Below, in pieces: positions 38,207 through 49,948 of a stretch of DNA of 64,000 bases (position 1 is its first letter; every line of letters starts with the position of its first letter). The notes beneath the pieces were generated by a model that was not told the DNA's origin, ran no database searches, and saw only the letters and a list, made by a program, of their open reading frames with translations. Source of the stretch: Phragmites australis (taxonomy: Eukaryota; Streptophyta; Magnoliopsida; Poales; Poaceae); contig NC_084930.1 in NCBI RefSeq assembly GCF_958298935.1, positions 23,100,001 to 23,164,000 on the forward strand. The letters are read 5' to 3'. The position numbers were made by a program, and so were the translations under genes.

Positions 38207-39481
38207 GCAATAGGGATGGCTCGAGAAGGGAGTCTCGGACGCTATAGGCCTGCTTGAATCGTTTAAGGATCGACCGTTATTGTAGTTGGCTTTGGCACTT
38301 TTTCTGTACTTACCACATATCGATATAATGGTAAGATAAGCCGAATACCTTTTGTAGCTGTGACCTTTTGGCTTGTTGGCCTTTGGTGTCGTTGGCATAA
38401 TAGACTTGTAGAGATAATGTCGTAAAGGTGTGTGGGCATAATAGGCTTGTAGAGGTATCTAATTTGTTCGAGGAGTTGTTCTAGTTACATTCACACCTTT
38501 AGACATAACTAGGGTGCTCCGGAAGCTGCTCTAGTGGACCTCCACACCTATAGGTGCACGTTCAAACGGTCGAGGCTCAATTGGAAAAGGTTAACATGGG
38601 TACCCCCTTGTGTGCACTTTGACATGTGACACAAGTGAATGGTCCTCGTGTTGTGTGAGTAAAGATGTCCCCACCCCTAGAGGGTGTAAAAATAATTCGA
38701 ATTGTCACGCTCACAGTTATGAGCATTGTCCATTCACATCAATCGCTGAGCTTCATTATTGGGATGTTGTGATGGAATGTTGGGACATAGGTGATGATGT
38801 TGATGAAGAGTGGATATGGTACAAGTTATAGTTAAGATATGTTGATGATATCTAGATACCAGTGTGTTTTGGTTAGATGTAGATGCTAACACTTGAGTCC
38901 AAATCGCGTTTGCATTATAAAATTCATTTAACCACTTTTGGCCGAGTCCTTGCTAATTTATCCATTGCATTCTTCTTGGAGTCAGGCTATTTATGAGTGC
39001 CTATTATGGATTGAGTTTTGTGAGTACTTTCGTACTCATATGCTCTGTTTGCTTTTCAGGTGAGGAAGATTTAGTTTTTGGCTACTTTACGCTCACTGAT
39101 ATTGATGACGGGCAGGAGTAGTTGACACTACTCCTATGTGGATATTTTGTTGTGTCATCTCATGGCAATGGCGCTACCCATCTTTTGTCGTTATGTGACT
39201 TATTCCACTGCATAGCTACTCTAGCAATGCTCGAGTTATGTATTTTGATGTAAAGTCTAATCTACTTAAAGACTTGTAACTAAATTTAATTACTCGCTCT
39301 TTATTATATTTTGTGATGATGTGCTTGTTATAAAGGCATGTGTTCCAATACTTGAAGTAAACACATGCTGGGACTATCGAGGTGGTATTTTGGTTAATCA
39401 TTGGGGTGGTATTTTGGTTAATCATTGCAGTCGTGATCAACTTAGTGATTAATTAGATTACTATCTGGACGGTTCCCTACA
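38207..39481 (+). mobile_element. Element F LTR, right part
   Basis: Continues the F LTR after E and its duplication. It follows the E LTR distantly (GGTACCCCCTTGTGTGCA near 38597, GGGCAGGAGTAG near 39110, TGGACGGTTCCCTACA at the end). No primer binding site follows, so this is a solo or 3' LTR. It keeps the GGAGTAG/CTACTCC hairpin (39115-39134). Confidence 0.75.
39336..39368 (+). other. LTR-end hairpin, F copy
   Basis: GCATGTGTT (39336-39344) pairs perfectly with AACACATGC (39360-39368). Compared with E the right arm has ACATGC instead of ACGTGC, turning a G-U pair into A-U. Confidence 0.6.
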
Positions 39482-40023
39482 CATCACTAGGTTTTGGGCC
39501 CCAAGTGGCCCACTTCCATATGGATCTAGGCTTTTCTTCCTATATGGTCCATTTATGTCTGATTTTGTTGTCATTTCTACTAATTTCTATAAGTCACAAA
39601 CAAATGACACTATACACGAATATCATCAAGGCTAACATTAATAATTAATAATGATGATGAATAATCAGTAATATATTAAGTGAGTATGATGTTAATACAG
39701 GTGTATAATGAGTGTCATCACATTTTTTATAGCTAGCTAACATTGATTGTTGGAGATGGCATATGGACCTAATGAAGCCTTGTCATGCCTGTCACTATAT
39801 TGCAATTGCAAGCTAAAATGTGGACTTCTGAAGCAAAATCCATGTACCGTCAGCCATTAATTTGTTAAAATCTTAGTTTGGTGTTTTTCTATGAGTGAAT
39901 TATGGAAACACCTCATAGATTGTGGGATGAATAGTGCTCACAAAAAATAGAGGGTTATTTCCTTTGAGGGGATAAGCTGAATCATTTAGTCTGACAATTG
40001 ATAGAGTTCCCAACTTTTCGCTA
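39482..40023. other. Intergenic, nothing recognised
   Basis: AT-rich sequence between the F LTR and the CACTA element; no gene, RNA or clear repeat seen. Confidence 0.6.
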
Positions 40024-40026
40024 TGT

Positions 40027-41317
40027 CACTACTACATTAAGCTGTGTCCCTGACAGTTTCCTATTTGGCTGCCTCAAAGTGTCTGTGATGACCCCTCTAA
40101 TCACATTTGGTTTGGCAACAGTCTATGATGTGCAATATTCCAGATGGTTCCTACAAAGAAACCGTCTTTGATGACTGTAAAAATCGACATCACCTGATGC
40201 AACCAACATCGTCTATCTTCTCTCTAATTAACCATATATATGGTATTGGAATTAACCATCTATCTTCGCTCTAATTAATATCATTGCTGGATACAATTTA
40301 AAACCATATGTGATGCTGATGCTACCAGACAAAAAGAAACAACGCCACTGATACTGCCACTACCTGACAAGGTTTAGGGATGACGCAATCCTCATAGACC
40401 CTCTCGCATGAAGAGGATGAGGCCCACCTCCTGGTCTCTGCACTGGTGATGAAGACATAGAAGTGAGGAGGAAGGGGCCGGAGCCATCGCCATCGCTGCC
40501 AAGGATGAAGAGGCTAGGAGGTTATCACTGCCAGACCTGAAGAGGTGAGGATCTAAAGGGAGAAAGAGGTGAGGAGTCCGTTGTGGATGGAGAGCACGAA
40601 GAAGAGGCAAGGTGGCTAGGGTAGACAAGGGTGTAGGCAAGGATGAGGAGGCTAGGGCCAGGGCCATCCTCGCCGTATACAAGTGTTGTGCAAAATGGAA
40701 GAGAGTGGCAGCTAGGATCCTCCTCTTTCTCGGGCTCCTTCTCTACCTCATGGTCCTCCTCGTCCTCCTCCTCCTCCTTGATGAAGTCTGGCAGTTGTTT
40801 TTGCCCTATTTGTTAGAGGAGAATGAAGGTGATGGCCATTCAAAACAGCGACAGTAACGGAGAGTCCAGCTGGAATGGTTAGGATGAAGAGGAAGACCCC
40901 ATGGCGCATGGATGAGAATGCAAAGTGAGAAAATCTTAATCAGCTCGACACGAATATGAAATGAGAAGTGTTCTACGGAAGCTCAGCTTCCCAAGTCTTC
41001 ATCTTTGTGACAGTTCTCCTCAGGAACCGACTGTGATAATGAGCATATCAAAGACAACCTCCACAAAAACGTGTCTGGAATTATTTGACAAATGGTTCTT
41101 GTTAAGAATTGTTTGCGATGCGGTCAATCATTGAAGTCATTTTCTTACGGCAACCGTATGTGCATTTCAGTAACCGACTGTGATGTAGCGTTATCACATA
41201 TGGGTTTTTTCACACCGAGTTACAAGAAGACGGTGCCCCGAGAGAAGCGTCTGTGATAGGTCCTCACAGTTGGGATTTGGGGATATCCTCTCTGCTTTGT
41301 GACGTTCTATAGTAGTG
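40027..41317. mobile_element. Non-autonomous CACTA (En/Spm) element, 1291 bases
   Basis: Left end CACTACTACATT and right end ATAGTAGTG form a short terminal inverted repeat (CACTACTA). The 3-base duplication TGT lies at 40024-40026 and 41318-41320. Subterminal copies of a (A)CCGTCT/GACTGTGATGA-like motif occur near both ends (40085-40175 and 41015-41260), as is usual for this superfamily. The inside has GA-rich stretches (AAGAGG, GATGAGG) but no transposase, so it would need one from elsewhere. Confidence 0.85.
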
Positions 41318-41320
41318 TGT

Positions 41321-41649
41321 TTTTCCATTCTAGGTTCGTGTCTAATTTAAATTCAATAAAACATTGAATTAATTAGCTTTTTAATTAGCCGATAAGAACC
41401 TAGACCTAGGTTCTCTCTTTGGGTCAGGGTATGAAGGTCCACTCTTACTCGTGCTGAATCCGTAGTCGCAACATGTTCCTTTTGTTTCTATTCCTTGGGG
41501 ATATATCAACATAGGGAAACATGATTACCACCAATATATAACACACATTCAATACACATAGTTGGAGATTGCCATAGATGTGTAGGAATGAGCCAAAGTA
41601 ACAGTGTTATTCACACAAGTTAGAACACAGAGGACATTTAGTCACAATT
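41321..41649. other. Intergenic, nothing recognised
   Basis: Short AT-rich gap between two CACTA elements. CCTAGACCTAGG at 41400-41411 is a small palindrome of no clear meaning. Confidence 0.5.
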
Positions 41650-41652
41650 AAT

Positions 41653-41850
41653 CACTACAACAGAATAGTACTGGTTTTAGAGCCGGCAGTGGGTAACGGG
41701 TAGCGATAGTTCCCGACTATCACTGTTGACTAGAGGGACCGACAGTGAAAGGGGTTATCACTATCGCCTAAAACCACCAACCGGTAATGATGCCTATGGT
41801 ATCACTACCAATTAGTGGTTTCAGACGGTAGTGATGTCCAGTGTTTTACC
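41653..41850. repeat. CACTA terminal and subterminal repeats (left)
   Basis: Terminal CACTACAACAGAATAG, then alternating direct and inverted short motifs around GGCAGTG / CACTATCG / GGTAGTGATG about every 20-30 bases. Confidence 0.65.
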
Positions 41851-41975
41851 TCTCCTCCCTCCTCTCTATCCTCCCTATCTCCTCCCTCCGTCTCTCTCCC
41901 TCTCAATATCTCTCTCTCTCCTCAATGTACTCCCTCTCCCTCTCCTCGATCCCTCCGTCTCTCTCTCCCTCTCAA
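41848..41975. repeat. CT-rich low-complexity tract
   Basis: Imperfect CTCTCCCTC / CTCCCTCC repeats inside the CACTA left end. Confidence 0.8.
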
Positions 41976-42093
41976 TTCATGTATACAATAAGACACATTT
42001 AATGTAAATCAATAATAAAGACACATTATTAATATGTAGTAATTTATATCCTTCATTAATACATAACAATTAATGTCATTCATTAATATGGTG

Positions 42094-42215
42094 TCATTTG
42101 GCAATATATAAGTAGTCTAACCCCCTGGTAGATTTCCTCCTTGTCGCATACAACCTACTAGAAGGTATGGTGTCATCTGAAGGTTTGTTCCGTGTCGACG
42201 GCACGATTGGTTCAT
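42094..42215 (-). pseudogene. 3' part of a CACTA exon split by the solo LTR
   Basis: The minus strand is open from 42215 to the TGA at 42094-42096, with a basic SSRLYATRRKSTRGL segment. The frame is continuous with 45375-45552 if the LTR and one copy of the TTCAT duplication are ignored, so the LTR interrupts one exon. Product unknown; a C-terminal part of the second CACTA gene is plausible from position and from the basic Arg/Ser motif. Confidence 0.45.
42211..42215. repeat. Target site duplication of the solo LTR (TTCAT), left
   Basis: TTCAT precedes TGTCACACCC and also follows the LTR end at 45370-45374. Confidence 0.92.
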
Positions 42216-45200
42216 TGTCACACCCTGATTTTCAAATTTTGCAATTCTCTAAAATTTTCCTAGATTTAATTTGAGTTTAAACAATTAGCATAGGATAAAA
42301 CCTAATTTCTAAATTCAAATTCAAATTTGAATTAGGAGTATTATTTGTTTGAATGCATTCATGCTGGAGTTAGGCATTTAGGTTTCTGTTTGACTTATTT
42401 GAATTGTTTGCTTGAGAAAATATTTAGCAAAGTTTAGATAGAATAGAAAATAGAATTGGAATAAAGAAATAAAAATAAAAGAAAAGATTAGAACTCCCTC
42501 CGAGGCCTCCCTACTTTCCCTCTCACCCCCTTCGGCCCAGTCCAACCAGCCTGCCTCGGCCTGCTTGCCCCGGCCCAATCCCCTCTCCCTTCTCTCTCTC
42601 TGGCCCATCTTCCCGCACCGGCCCGCTTCCCTCTTTCCCTTCCCGCCTGGGCCACGCCTGAGCCAGCCCAGCCAGCCGCTCGCGCCCGCGCCCGCCACTG
42701 AAGACGCCTTCTGCCGTGCCGCCTTCGCCCGAGTAACTGCCATGTGGGTCCCGTGGGTCAGGACCATCTCCTACCTCTGGACGGAGTCCCAACCGACCAC
42801 GAGACCGCAGCGCCGCCGCCTTCCTCCTTGTCGTTCGCGCCATGGACTCCTTGGATCTTCGCCTATATATAGCACCTGACGCCCCTCCATCCAATCTCGC
42901 CAAAAACCGCTACATCCCGTGCCCTATATCGCCGAATCACCGAGCTGCACCGCCGCCCGCCATTGCGCTCGGCCGAGCTCGCCGTCCGCCATTGCCGCCG
43001 CCTCTCCGCCACTTCTGAGAGCGCCGTTGTGACCGCGTGCTTGCGTAGAGTCTTCCCCACCGCTCGTCGTCGCCTTTCCGCCGCCGGAGATCACACCCCG
43101 ACGATACTCCGAGCTTCCCTAACGCCTTCGTCGACGCCGACCAGTTCCCGTGCCGTTCCAACCCCGGTAAGCCCTAAAACGAGCTCCCTATGGCCGCCAC
43201 ACCGTGTTACACCGCTCGCCGTCGAGGACCGACACCAGCGACGAGGTCTGCGCTGATCTCCGGCGAGATCACCGCCGTGAACCCCTCGGCTCAGCCGTGT
43301 TCATCCTCTGAGCCGCCCGATCCATCCTGAGCCGTCCGATCTAGTCCGAACGACCTAGATTAGATCCCGATACCTCTTCGGCCACCTAATCCTGAGTTGC
43401 CACGTGTCGCCTCTTTAAACACAGTCAGCACTTTAGCCACGTCACCTTGCCACATCAGTGCCACATGCGCCACATCAGCCAATATGCCCAGTCATCTATC
43501 CAGTCAGCAATTCATCTTTTCAAGTACAAAGAAAATTCCAAAAATTCCAGGTAATTCCTTTTAATGGTAATTTTGCAAAAAGACCCTTAAACTTTTCTGT
43601 AATTACCTAAAAGCCCTATCTTATTATAGTTTAGTCCCTGAACTTTTTCATAATTACAAATAAGTCCCTATACTTTTCCATAATTACAATTAAGTCCTTT
43701 TCTTAATTAAAATAAACCCTAATCTTGTTTTTAGCATATCTTTTCCGTCGTAGCTCCAATTTAAGCGATTCTTTCGCCGATAGATTCGTTTCTCTGAGCT
43801 CTATCTTTCTAGATAGGTTTTGTCTTGTTGTTTCTCTGGTTTGTGCTCTGTTCTTAGTATGTTTTGTTTGTGTGCTTTGTCGATTATTGTGCGATTAGTC
43901 GTCAACGCCTCGGATTAGTTTGAAGAATATCAAGACCAGGAGCAAGAATACACTGAGCAGCAGCAAGGAGAAGGCAAGTGTCCTTGATCATATTGAACCT
44001 ATGTTTTAAATGTTTTGTTTTATAAAACTGCATGCAATGTCTGTCAATATGATGGGTAGTCACCTATGTTAGGGTTTTCCCTAGATTTTTCCCTTATCAT
44101 CCCTTGGAACCTAGATGGTTTATGGTTAGGTGTCTTTTATGGGTAGATTGCTTAGCCATGCTTTTGGGATACTGGGAAGTGTCATGATCTTGACTAATGA
44201 ACATATACAACATTGATGGTTAATTTGTTAATGGTCTAGCAACATGGAACCTTAGGCCTTGAGCAAGGTAGTTTTGATGGTTGTCATGGTTATGACGTTG
44301 GTTTAGTGTTTGCTCAAGTAACCTAAGTAAGGACCGGTTCGTGGAGTAACAACCCGAGAAGTTCCGTACAAACATGAGACTGATATGGGAAGGCTTAGTC
44401 GATTAATTAGGGTTCTTCCAGTGTTGTGTGGGCCAGAGGGGAGGCGTGGATGAGAGAAGGAAATTCTCAGAAACCACATGGCACAAGAGGGGGCTTCTAG
44501 GTGGTAGAACCTAGCGGTGAAACCTGGAGTGTTGGTGACACATACTGGGAGGATTCTTTGTAAAGGCTTCGTAGTGATCTCCTGGCAACACATCACTGGC
44601 GTGTGTATAGTGCTTGGCTGGCATTGCAACATGGAGACTTTAGTCATCTGCTTGCAGGTGATGAAATCACGACTCGTGGGAAAGTTGTACAACCTCTGCA
44701 GAGTGTAAAACTGTTATAACAGCCATGCTCATGGATATGAGAGACTTGGATCCTCACATGATTAGATGGTGGTTTGGTTTTGATTCTGGTACAGGGAGTA
44801 CTAGATGGTGGGGTCTTGGTCTTAGTACAGGGAGTACTAGACGGTTGTGGTATGCAAGGTGGGGAACCTTGTATGCTAGATGATGGATTGTTGGGTTACA
44901 TTCATTTAATACTTGTCTAATGCTTTTGAGTCCAAATGTGTTTTCATTACCCGCATTTACGCAAATAATACCTTGTGTCAGCCTATCCTTGATATAAGCC
45001 TGCATATCATTATTTTCCCACACTTGCTGAGTACTCTATGTGCTCACCCTTACTATCTCCCACAAAACACATGCTGCTCAGTGGAAGACTTTCAAGACTT
45101 TCAAGATGACGACCTGGTGTTCTAGGAGTGTGTCTTCCAGTCGGTGCCTGTGGAGTGCTTGGTCGCCGATGCTTTCGTTCCACTGCCGTTGTTCAACAGT

Positions 45201-45369
45201 TATAGATTGGTTAGTTGAGTTGTTTAGGTGAAGACTTTGTGTAAGAGTTTGACGATTATAAGTAAAAGTATTGCTTTTGTTACTTCACCTATGACGTCCT
45301 TATGTGTGTTAAATATCCTGGGCACACATAAGCCGCATCTGGTTTTGGCCGTTAAAACCGGGTGTGACA
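42216..45369 (+). mobile_element. Solo LTR of the element A family
   Basis: 3154 bases, TGTCACACCC to GGTGTGACA, with TTCAT on both sides and no internal sequence: the product of LTR-LTR recombination. It matches the minus-strand LTR at 15550-18144 and is a distant relative of the C LTR. TATA-like CTATATATAG at 42863-42872. GC-rich part about 42500-43330. Confidence 0.92.
45299..45332 (+). other. LTR-end hairpin, solo LTR copy
   Basis: CTTATGTGTG (45299-45308) pairs perfectly with CACACATAAG (45323-45332); the loop holds ATATCCTGGG. It lies 37 bases before the LTR end. Confidence 0.65.
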
Positions 45370-45374
45370 TTCAT
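45370..45374. repeat. Target site duplication of the solo LTR (TTCAT), right
   Basis: Pairs with 42211-42215. Confidence 0.92.
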
Positions 45375-45552
45375 GAAACTTGTCGTTAAGATGTTCCAGG
45401 AAGAACTCGGTGATCTGTTCTTGAAGGGCATGTATTTCTGTAGGTTGTAATGCACTTGTACATAGTTTGGAGCGCTGCGTTTGAAGAATAGAAAGAATTT
45501 GTCCTTCAACATGCATAGAAATTGAAAAGAAGGGATTGATATGTAATTTCAT
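45375..45552 (-). pseudogene. 5' part of the CACTA exon split by the solo LTR
   Basis: The minus strand is open and reads a helix-prone segment (HALQEQITEFFLEHLNDKF) up to the LTR border. It continues in frame at 42215. Upstream a further minus-strand open stretch (MEPPTANPAHVLEGD..., near 45790-45885) may be another exon. No family recognised with certainty. Confidence 0.45.
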
Positions 45553-46069
45553 ACCTCAAGATCATTGTATCTGATAGTGCCTCCGTCTACACTGAATGCA
45601 TGCATTAAAGTAAGAACATAAAAGCAACAGAGATTATTTCCGGTGGCTGCTTCGTACACTACAAGAGGAAAGGATTCGTTGGTGGAATGAATTGAATCTT
45701 TTTATTTCAGTAGGAAATGCAAGTTAAGAATATTTCCTACGTACCGAAAAGTCGGTTTTTACATTATACTGCTTCTGAATGGAAAGTGATAACACTCTTT
45801 TTGCAGTCTACCTTCTTCAATGTTTGATGGTGGCACTACATCTCCTTCTAGCACATGAGCCGGATTGGCGGTTGGTGGTTCCATTCCTTCCTGCGAGTTA
45901 TGTATACGATGATGATGAGCGATTGAGTATTTTACATATAGAGAGCTGGTGAAGGACGAAGATAGGGATAAAGTTGACGAGGGAGGGAGAGAGGTTGTCA
46001 AAAGAGTGAGATAACTATGAAGGAGTCGATAGATAGAATGCATACACATACAATGTTTTAATTGAGTAC
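45553..46069. other. CACTA internal sequence, nothing firm
   Basis: Besides the possible minus-strand exon near 45790-45885, no gene or repeat is visible. Confidence 0.4.
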
Positions 46070-46074
46070 ATTAT

Positions 46075-46435
46075 TATTGGGGGTCATTGTTAAGGACCCC
46101 CGATGGCCCCATGGCTCAGCTAGCCCATGCCTCCCGAAGCCTCCATCTCCCAGAGCTATGCCTCCCGAAGCCTCCATCTCCTGGAGCCATGCCTCCCGAA
46201 ACCTCCATCTCCCGAAGCCATACCTCTCAAAGCCTCCATCCCCTAGATCCATGCCTCCCAAAGCCTCCATCTCCCAGAGCCATGCCTCCCGAAGCCTCTA
46301 TCTCCCGGAGCCCCCATTTCCGGGGCTCGGGCAGGCTTCTAAAAGGTTACGGGGTGAGTCATCAAGCCTCAAGAAAGATCGGCCAGAAGGGGAACGCTGG
46401 TCATCCTTTACCTGCATGGAAGTGACCGGCGTTAA
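46075..46435 (+). repeat. Element H 5' LTR, truncated
   Basis: Matches 50939-51290 of the 3' LTR; homology stops at GACCGGCGTTA. Positions 46118-46325 are a tandem array of a roughly 30-base unit (GCCTCCCGAAGCCTCCATCT type), about seven copies. Confidence 0.8.
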
Positions 46436-46639
46436 ATACCTAGGCTAGTGAATGCCATCCGGACACTGCGGTACAATGGAGGTTATCCTGACACCCCTAA
46501 CAGCATGACGCCAGGCAACAATTGGCGACCAGCTCACCCCTCAGGATGCAGACACCACTATAGTTACTATGGTAGATATTTATCTTCTATGTAGGGTAAA
46601 AAGTAGTTATTCCAGGATAAGGCAAAATAATTCTTCTAA

Positions 46640-47035
46640 GCAAGTTTGAGGAATATGTGCGGGCAGAGGAGGAAAAACTCCACAAAAGGCGCTCGCGAGC
46701 TATCGAGACTTCCCGTGTCAACCCCAAGAAGTCATACTCATAGGCGGGATCATCACACGCCCCCTCCCCCCAGTGAAGAGAGGCTTTGAGGAGGCTCATA
46801 CCTCCAGGTCCTCAAAGGGGCGGTAGTGACAACGCCGACACGTCAACAACATCACCCCAAACTGCGGGGCTCCAAACAAAAACCACCCCAGGGGACGCGG
46901 CCGGGCACGCCCCAGAGGCCTCCCGGAGCAAAGCTGTAGCTTTGAACCGGTGTTCCGAGGAGGAATCCTGGTGCACTCTACACTGCGCAGGACGAGGACA
47001 TAACACCGACAACTGCCGGACCCACACCACCTTCT
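46640..47035 (+). pseudogene. Element H gag C-terminal remnant
   Basis: A Glu/Lys/Arg-rich stretch (EEEKLHKRRSRAIETSR) is followed by stops and then a degenerate zinc-knuckle-like CTLHCAGRGHNTDNC. The upstream capsid part is missing. Confidence 0.5.
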
Positions 47036-47439
47036 GAGAAGAATACCCCGGAAGGTAGGCAAACTTTGCCTCGACTGAGGGGCCACCAAGGAGCGATCTG
47101 AAGATCGCAGGTCACGGGCTAGCTGGTGGGTCAATCATCTGGCCTTACAGAACCCTCCGCAGCTGGCCCTACCTCGTCTGCCCCAATCATCCGTAGAGTG
47201 GTACAACGACAAAGGGACATGGGGCAGACAGATTGTCCTCGCTATAACTGGCAGAGGGAGCTCTAGCTACACTTTGAAATGGTAGCGGCGAGACTATGCA
47301 CACGGGGCGCACCACATCGGAGCAATCTGTATCCATCGGTAGGCTAATGAATGGGCTGATGCCCTTGTGACATTCAGCATCGACGATTCCAAAGGGGTGA
47401 AATTTCCCCACTCTGATGCCCTGGTCATCTCAGCCAACA

Positions 47440-49568
47440 TCATTGAAGTCGAGGTCCAGAGAATACTGATCAACGGAGGCAACTCGGCGGGCCTCGTATT
47501 CATACATGCTTTCGACCAGCTCTGAATCCCACGAAGCCGGCTCTCACCAGGCCACAGACCCCTCCAAGGATTCAATGGGGCCCCCCCTCGATGACCTAGG
47601 CCAGATAGAACTCCTGATCATCTTCGGCGAGAGCTCCACAACACGGACCGAAGTAATCACCTTCGACATTGTTGACATACCTTACTCCTACAACGCCATT
47701 CTGGGACATGGAACTCTGAACGAATTCGGATATGTACCCCATCACAATTACCTTTGCTTCAAGATGCCTAAACCCATGGGGCTAATAACCATCCATGGCG
47801 ACCAAGACCTAGCTAGGCGCATTGAGTACGGGCACCCTGCTCTGCTCCTCGGCTACCACATCCATGCCGTGACCCAGGAGGGCTCCGAGGACCCCCCGTC
47901 GGTGCATCCCGAGCACCACTGCCCTCCAAGGCCAGAATCGGAGGGGGACATAAAGCGTGTCCCCGTACATCCGGAACAAGCCGACCGGACCTTCCAAATA
48001 GGGGCAGAGCTCACCTCCGGGAATGAAGCCCAGCTTTTGACCGTCCTACAAGATTGACCCGAAGGCTAGGCCCATACGCCAGGGGCTTCGCAAGCTGTCC
48101 CAGAGCAGGAAGAACCACAAAAAAGGAGGTCCAGAAGCTACTCAGGGCCGGTGTTATCCGAGAGGTCATCCACTCCGATTGGCTCTCAAACACCATCCTG
48201 GTCAAGAAACACAGCGAAAATTTGCGTATGCACATCGATTTCACATTGCCGAACAAAGTATGCCCTCGGGATCCGTACCCCCTTCCTTGCATCGATCAGC
48301 TAGTGGATTCCACCACCGGCTGTGAGTTGCTAAGTTTCCTGGACACCTACTCCAGGTACCACCAGGTGTGGATGGCGATGGAGGATGAGAGCAAGACCAG
48401 CTTCATTACCCCCTTCGGGGTATACTGCTACGCCCGGATGCCCTTCGGTCTTCGAAATGTTGGGGCCACCTTCTCTTGCCTAGTGTACAAGGTACTATGG
48501 CAACAACTGGGCCACAATCTGCAAGATTTGTGCCATCACAGAAATGTCACCTTCCACCAATCCAAAGGAAGTACAATGCTTGGCCGACAAACTTGCAGCC
48601 CTAAGTCACTTCCTTGCCAAATCTGCCTAGAATAGCCTCCCCTTCTTGAAAATGCTGAGGGGTCCGAACCACTCAACTGGACTCCGGCGTGCGAGGCAGC
48701 ATTCGAAGCCCTCAAGGCCCACCTTTTCAACCTCGAAACACTCGCCATGCCCCTCCCCGGTGAAGGGCTGCTCTTATACTTGTTCGTCTCTACCTCTGCT
48801 GTCAGCGCTGCCCTGGTAAGAGAGGAGAAAAGTGACAGTCGCTCTACTCAAAAGGTTGTATACTATGTCTCAGAGGCCTTAGCTAGAGCCAAGACACGCT
48901 ACATCAAGCTCGAAAAGATAGCATATGCCTTGCTGATGGCCTCACGCAAGCTCCGGCACTACTTTCTTGCCTACGACATCACTGTCCCAACCTCTTACCC
49001 ACGTGGCGACATGTTTCGCAACCTGGAGGCGATAGGATGCATCGGCAAATGGGCATTAGGACTAGCCCCCATCATGGTAAGGTTTGAGGCCCACACCATC
49101 ATCAAATCCCAAATCTTGGCAGACTTCATCGCCGAATGGACTCCGGCGCTCGTCGGACCGGCCACTACTCCTCCCCAAGACATTTGGACTATCTACAACG
49201 ATGGAGCATACGGCTCCATGGGCGCAAGAGCTGGTGTGGTCCTCATCTCCCCCACAGGCTAGCTAGTCCAATTCGCTGCTCACATGGATTTCAAGACGAC
49301 TAACAACATAGCCGAATACGAAGCCGTCCTCTTAGGCCTCTGAAAGGCCCAAGCCTTGGGGGTAGCCAGAGTCATCATCTGGACTGACTCCCAGATAATC
49401 ACTAGCTACATCGACAAGAGCTTCCAAGTTCAAAATATGGACATGACAAGATACCTTGAAGCCATCCGCAAGGCCGAAGCACACTTCCACGGCATATCAA
49501 TACGGAGCATACTGCGAACGGACAACAGCCAGGCAGATGCCCTGGCAAAAGCAGCTGCCACGGGCTAA
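47440..49568 (+). pseudogene. Element H protease, RT, RNase H and second RNase H remnant
   Basis: Order seen: protease-like INGGNSAGLVFIHAFDQL (the expected DGGS reads NGGN, so the catalytic Asp is lost); IPYSYNAILGHGTL; RT N-part with HSDWLSNTILVKK, CIDQLVDSTTGCELLSFLD and MPFGLRNVGATF (48160-48490); then a deletion where the YVDD active site should be. RNase H follows (YVSEALARAKTRYIKLEK), then a second, archaeal-type RNase H starting IYNDGAYGSMGARAGVVL (about 49190) and ending TDNSQADALAKAAA (49568). Stops at 49261-49263 and near 49341 and several frame changes break it. Dual RNase H is typical of the Tat lineage. Confidence 0.8.
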
Positions 49569-49948
49569 GACCCACCATTGGGTGCCTTGCTCGAAACTGT
49601 ACACTAGTCGGCTGCTAAAACCCTTAATGAGACGGCTGCCACCATCCTCCCCATCGAAACAAACGACTGGAGAGCTCCCCTCTTATCCTTCCTCATCGGA
49701 ACAGAAGAGGCAAAAGACCTGACCACACTCCGTCGCATTCAGCATCGCACCAGGAGCTACCGTCTCATAGAAGGCACCCTTTACAAGACTGGTGTCTATG
49801 CTCGCCTCCATCACTGCAACCAGCCGGTATACCACCGACCATTAATAGCCTTCATAGGCAAGGCATCACGATATTGGGGCCATATCTGGAAGTTATCACT
49901 GCCGAAGCTGAGGGGCCTCTTCGTCCCATTGCCCTTGATAATCTTCAA

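Noticed and set aside
41400..41411. CCTAGACCTAGG palindrome as an operator or attachment site
   Set aside because: Too short and without context in a plant intergenic gap.
46118..46325. CRISPR-like array (direct repeats about 30 bases)
   Set aside because: The units follow each other with no unique spacers, and the sequence is a plant LTR. It is a minisatellite.
46587..47134. Minus-strand open frames over the element H gag remnant
   Set aside because: No motif, and they overlap a plus-strand gag remnant with a zinc-knuckle-like motif.
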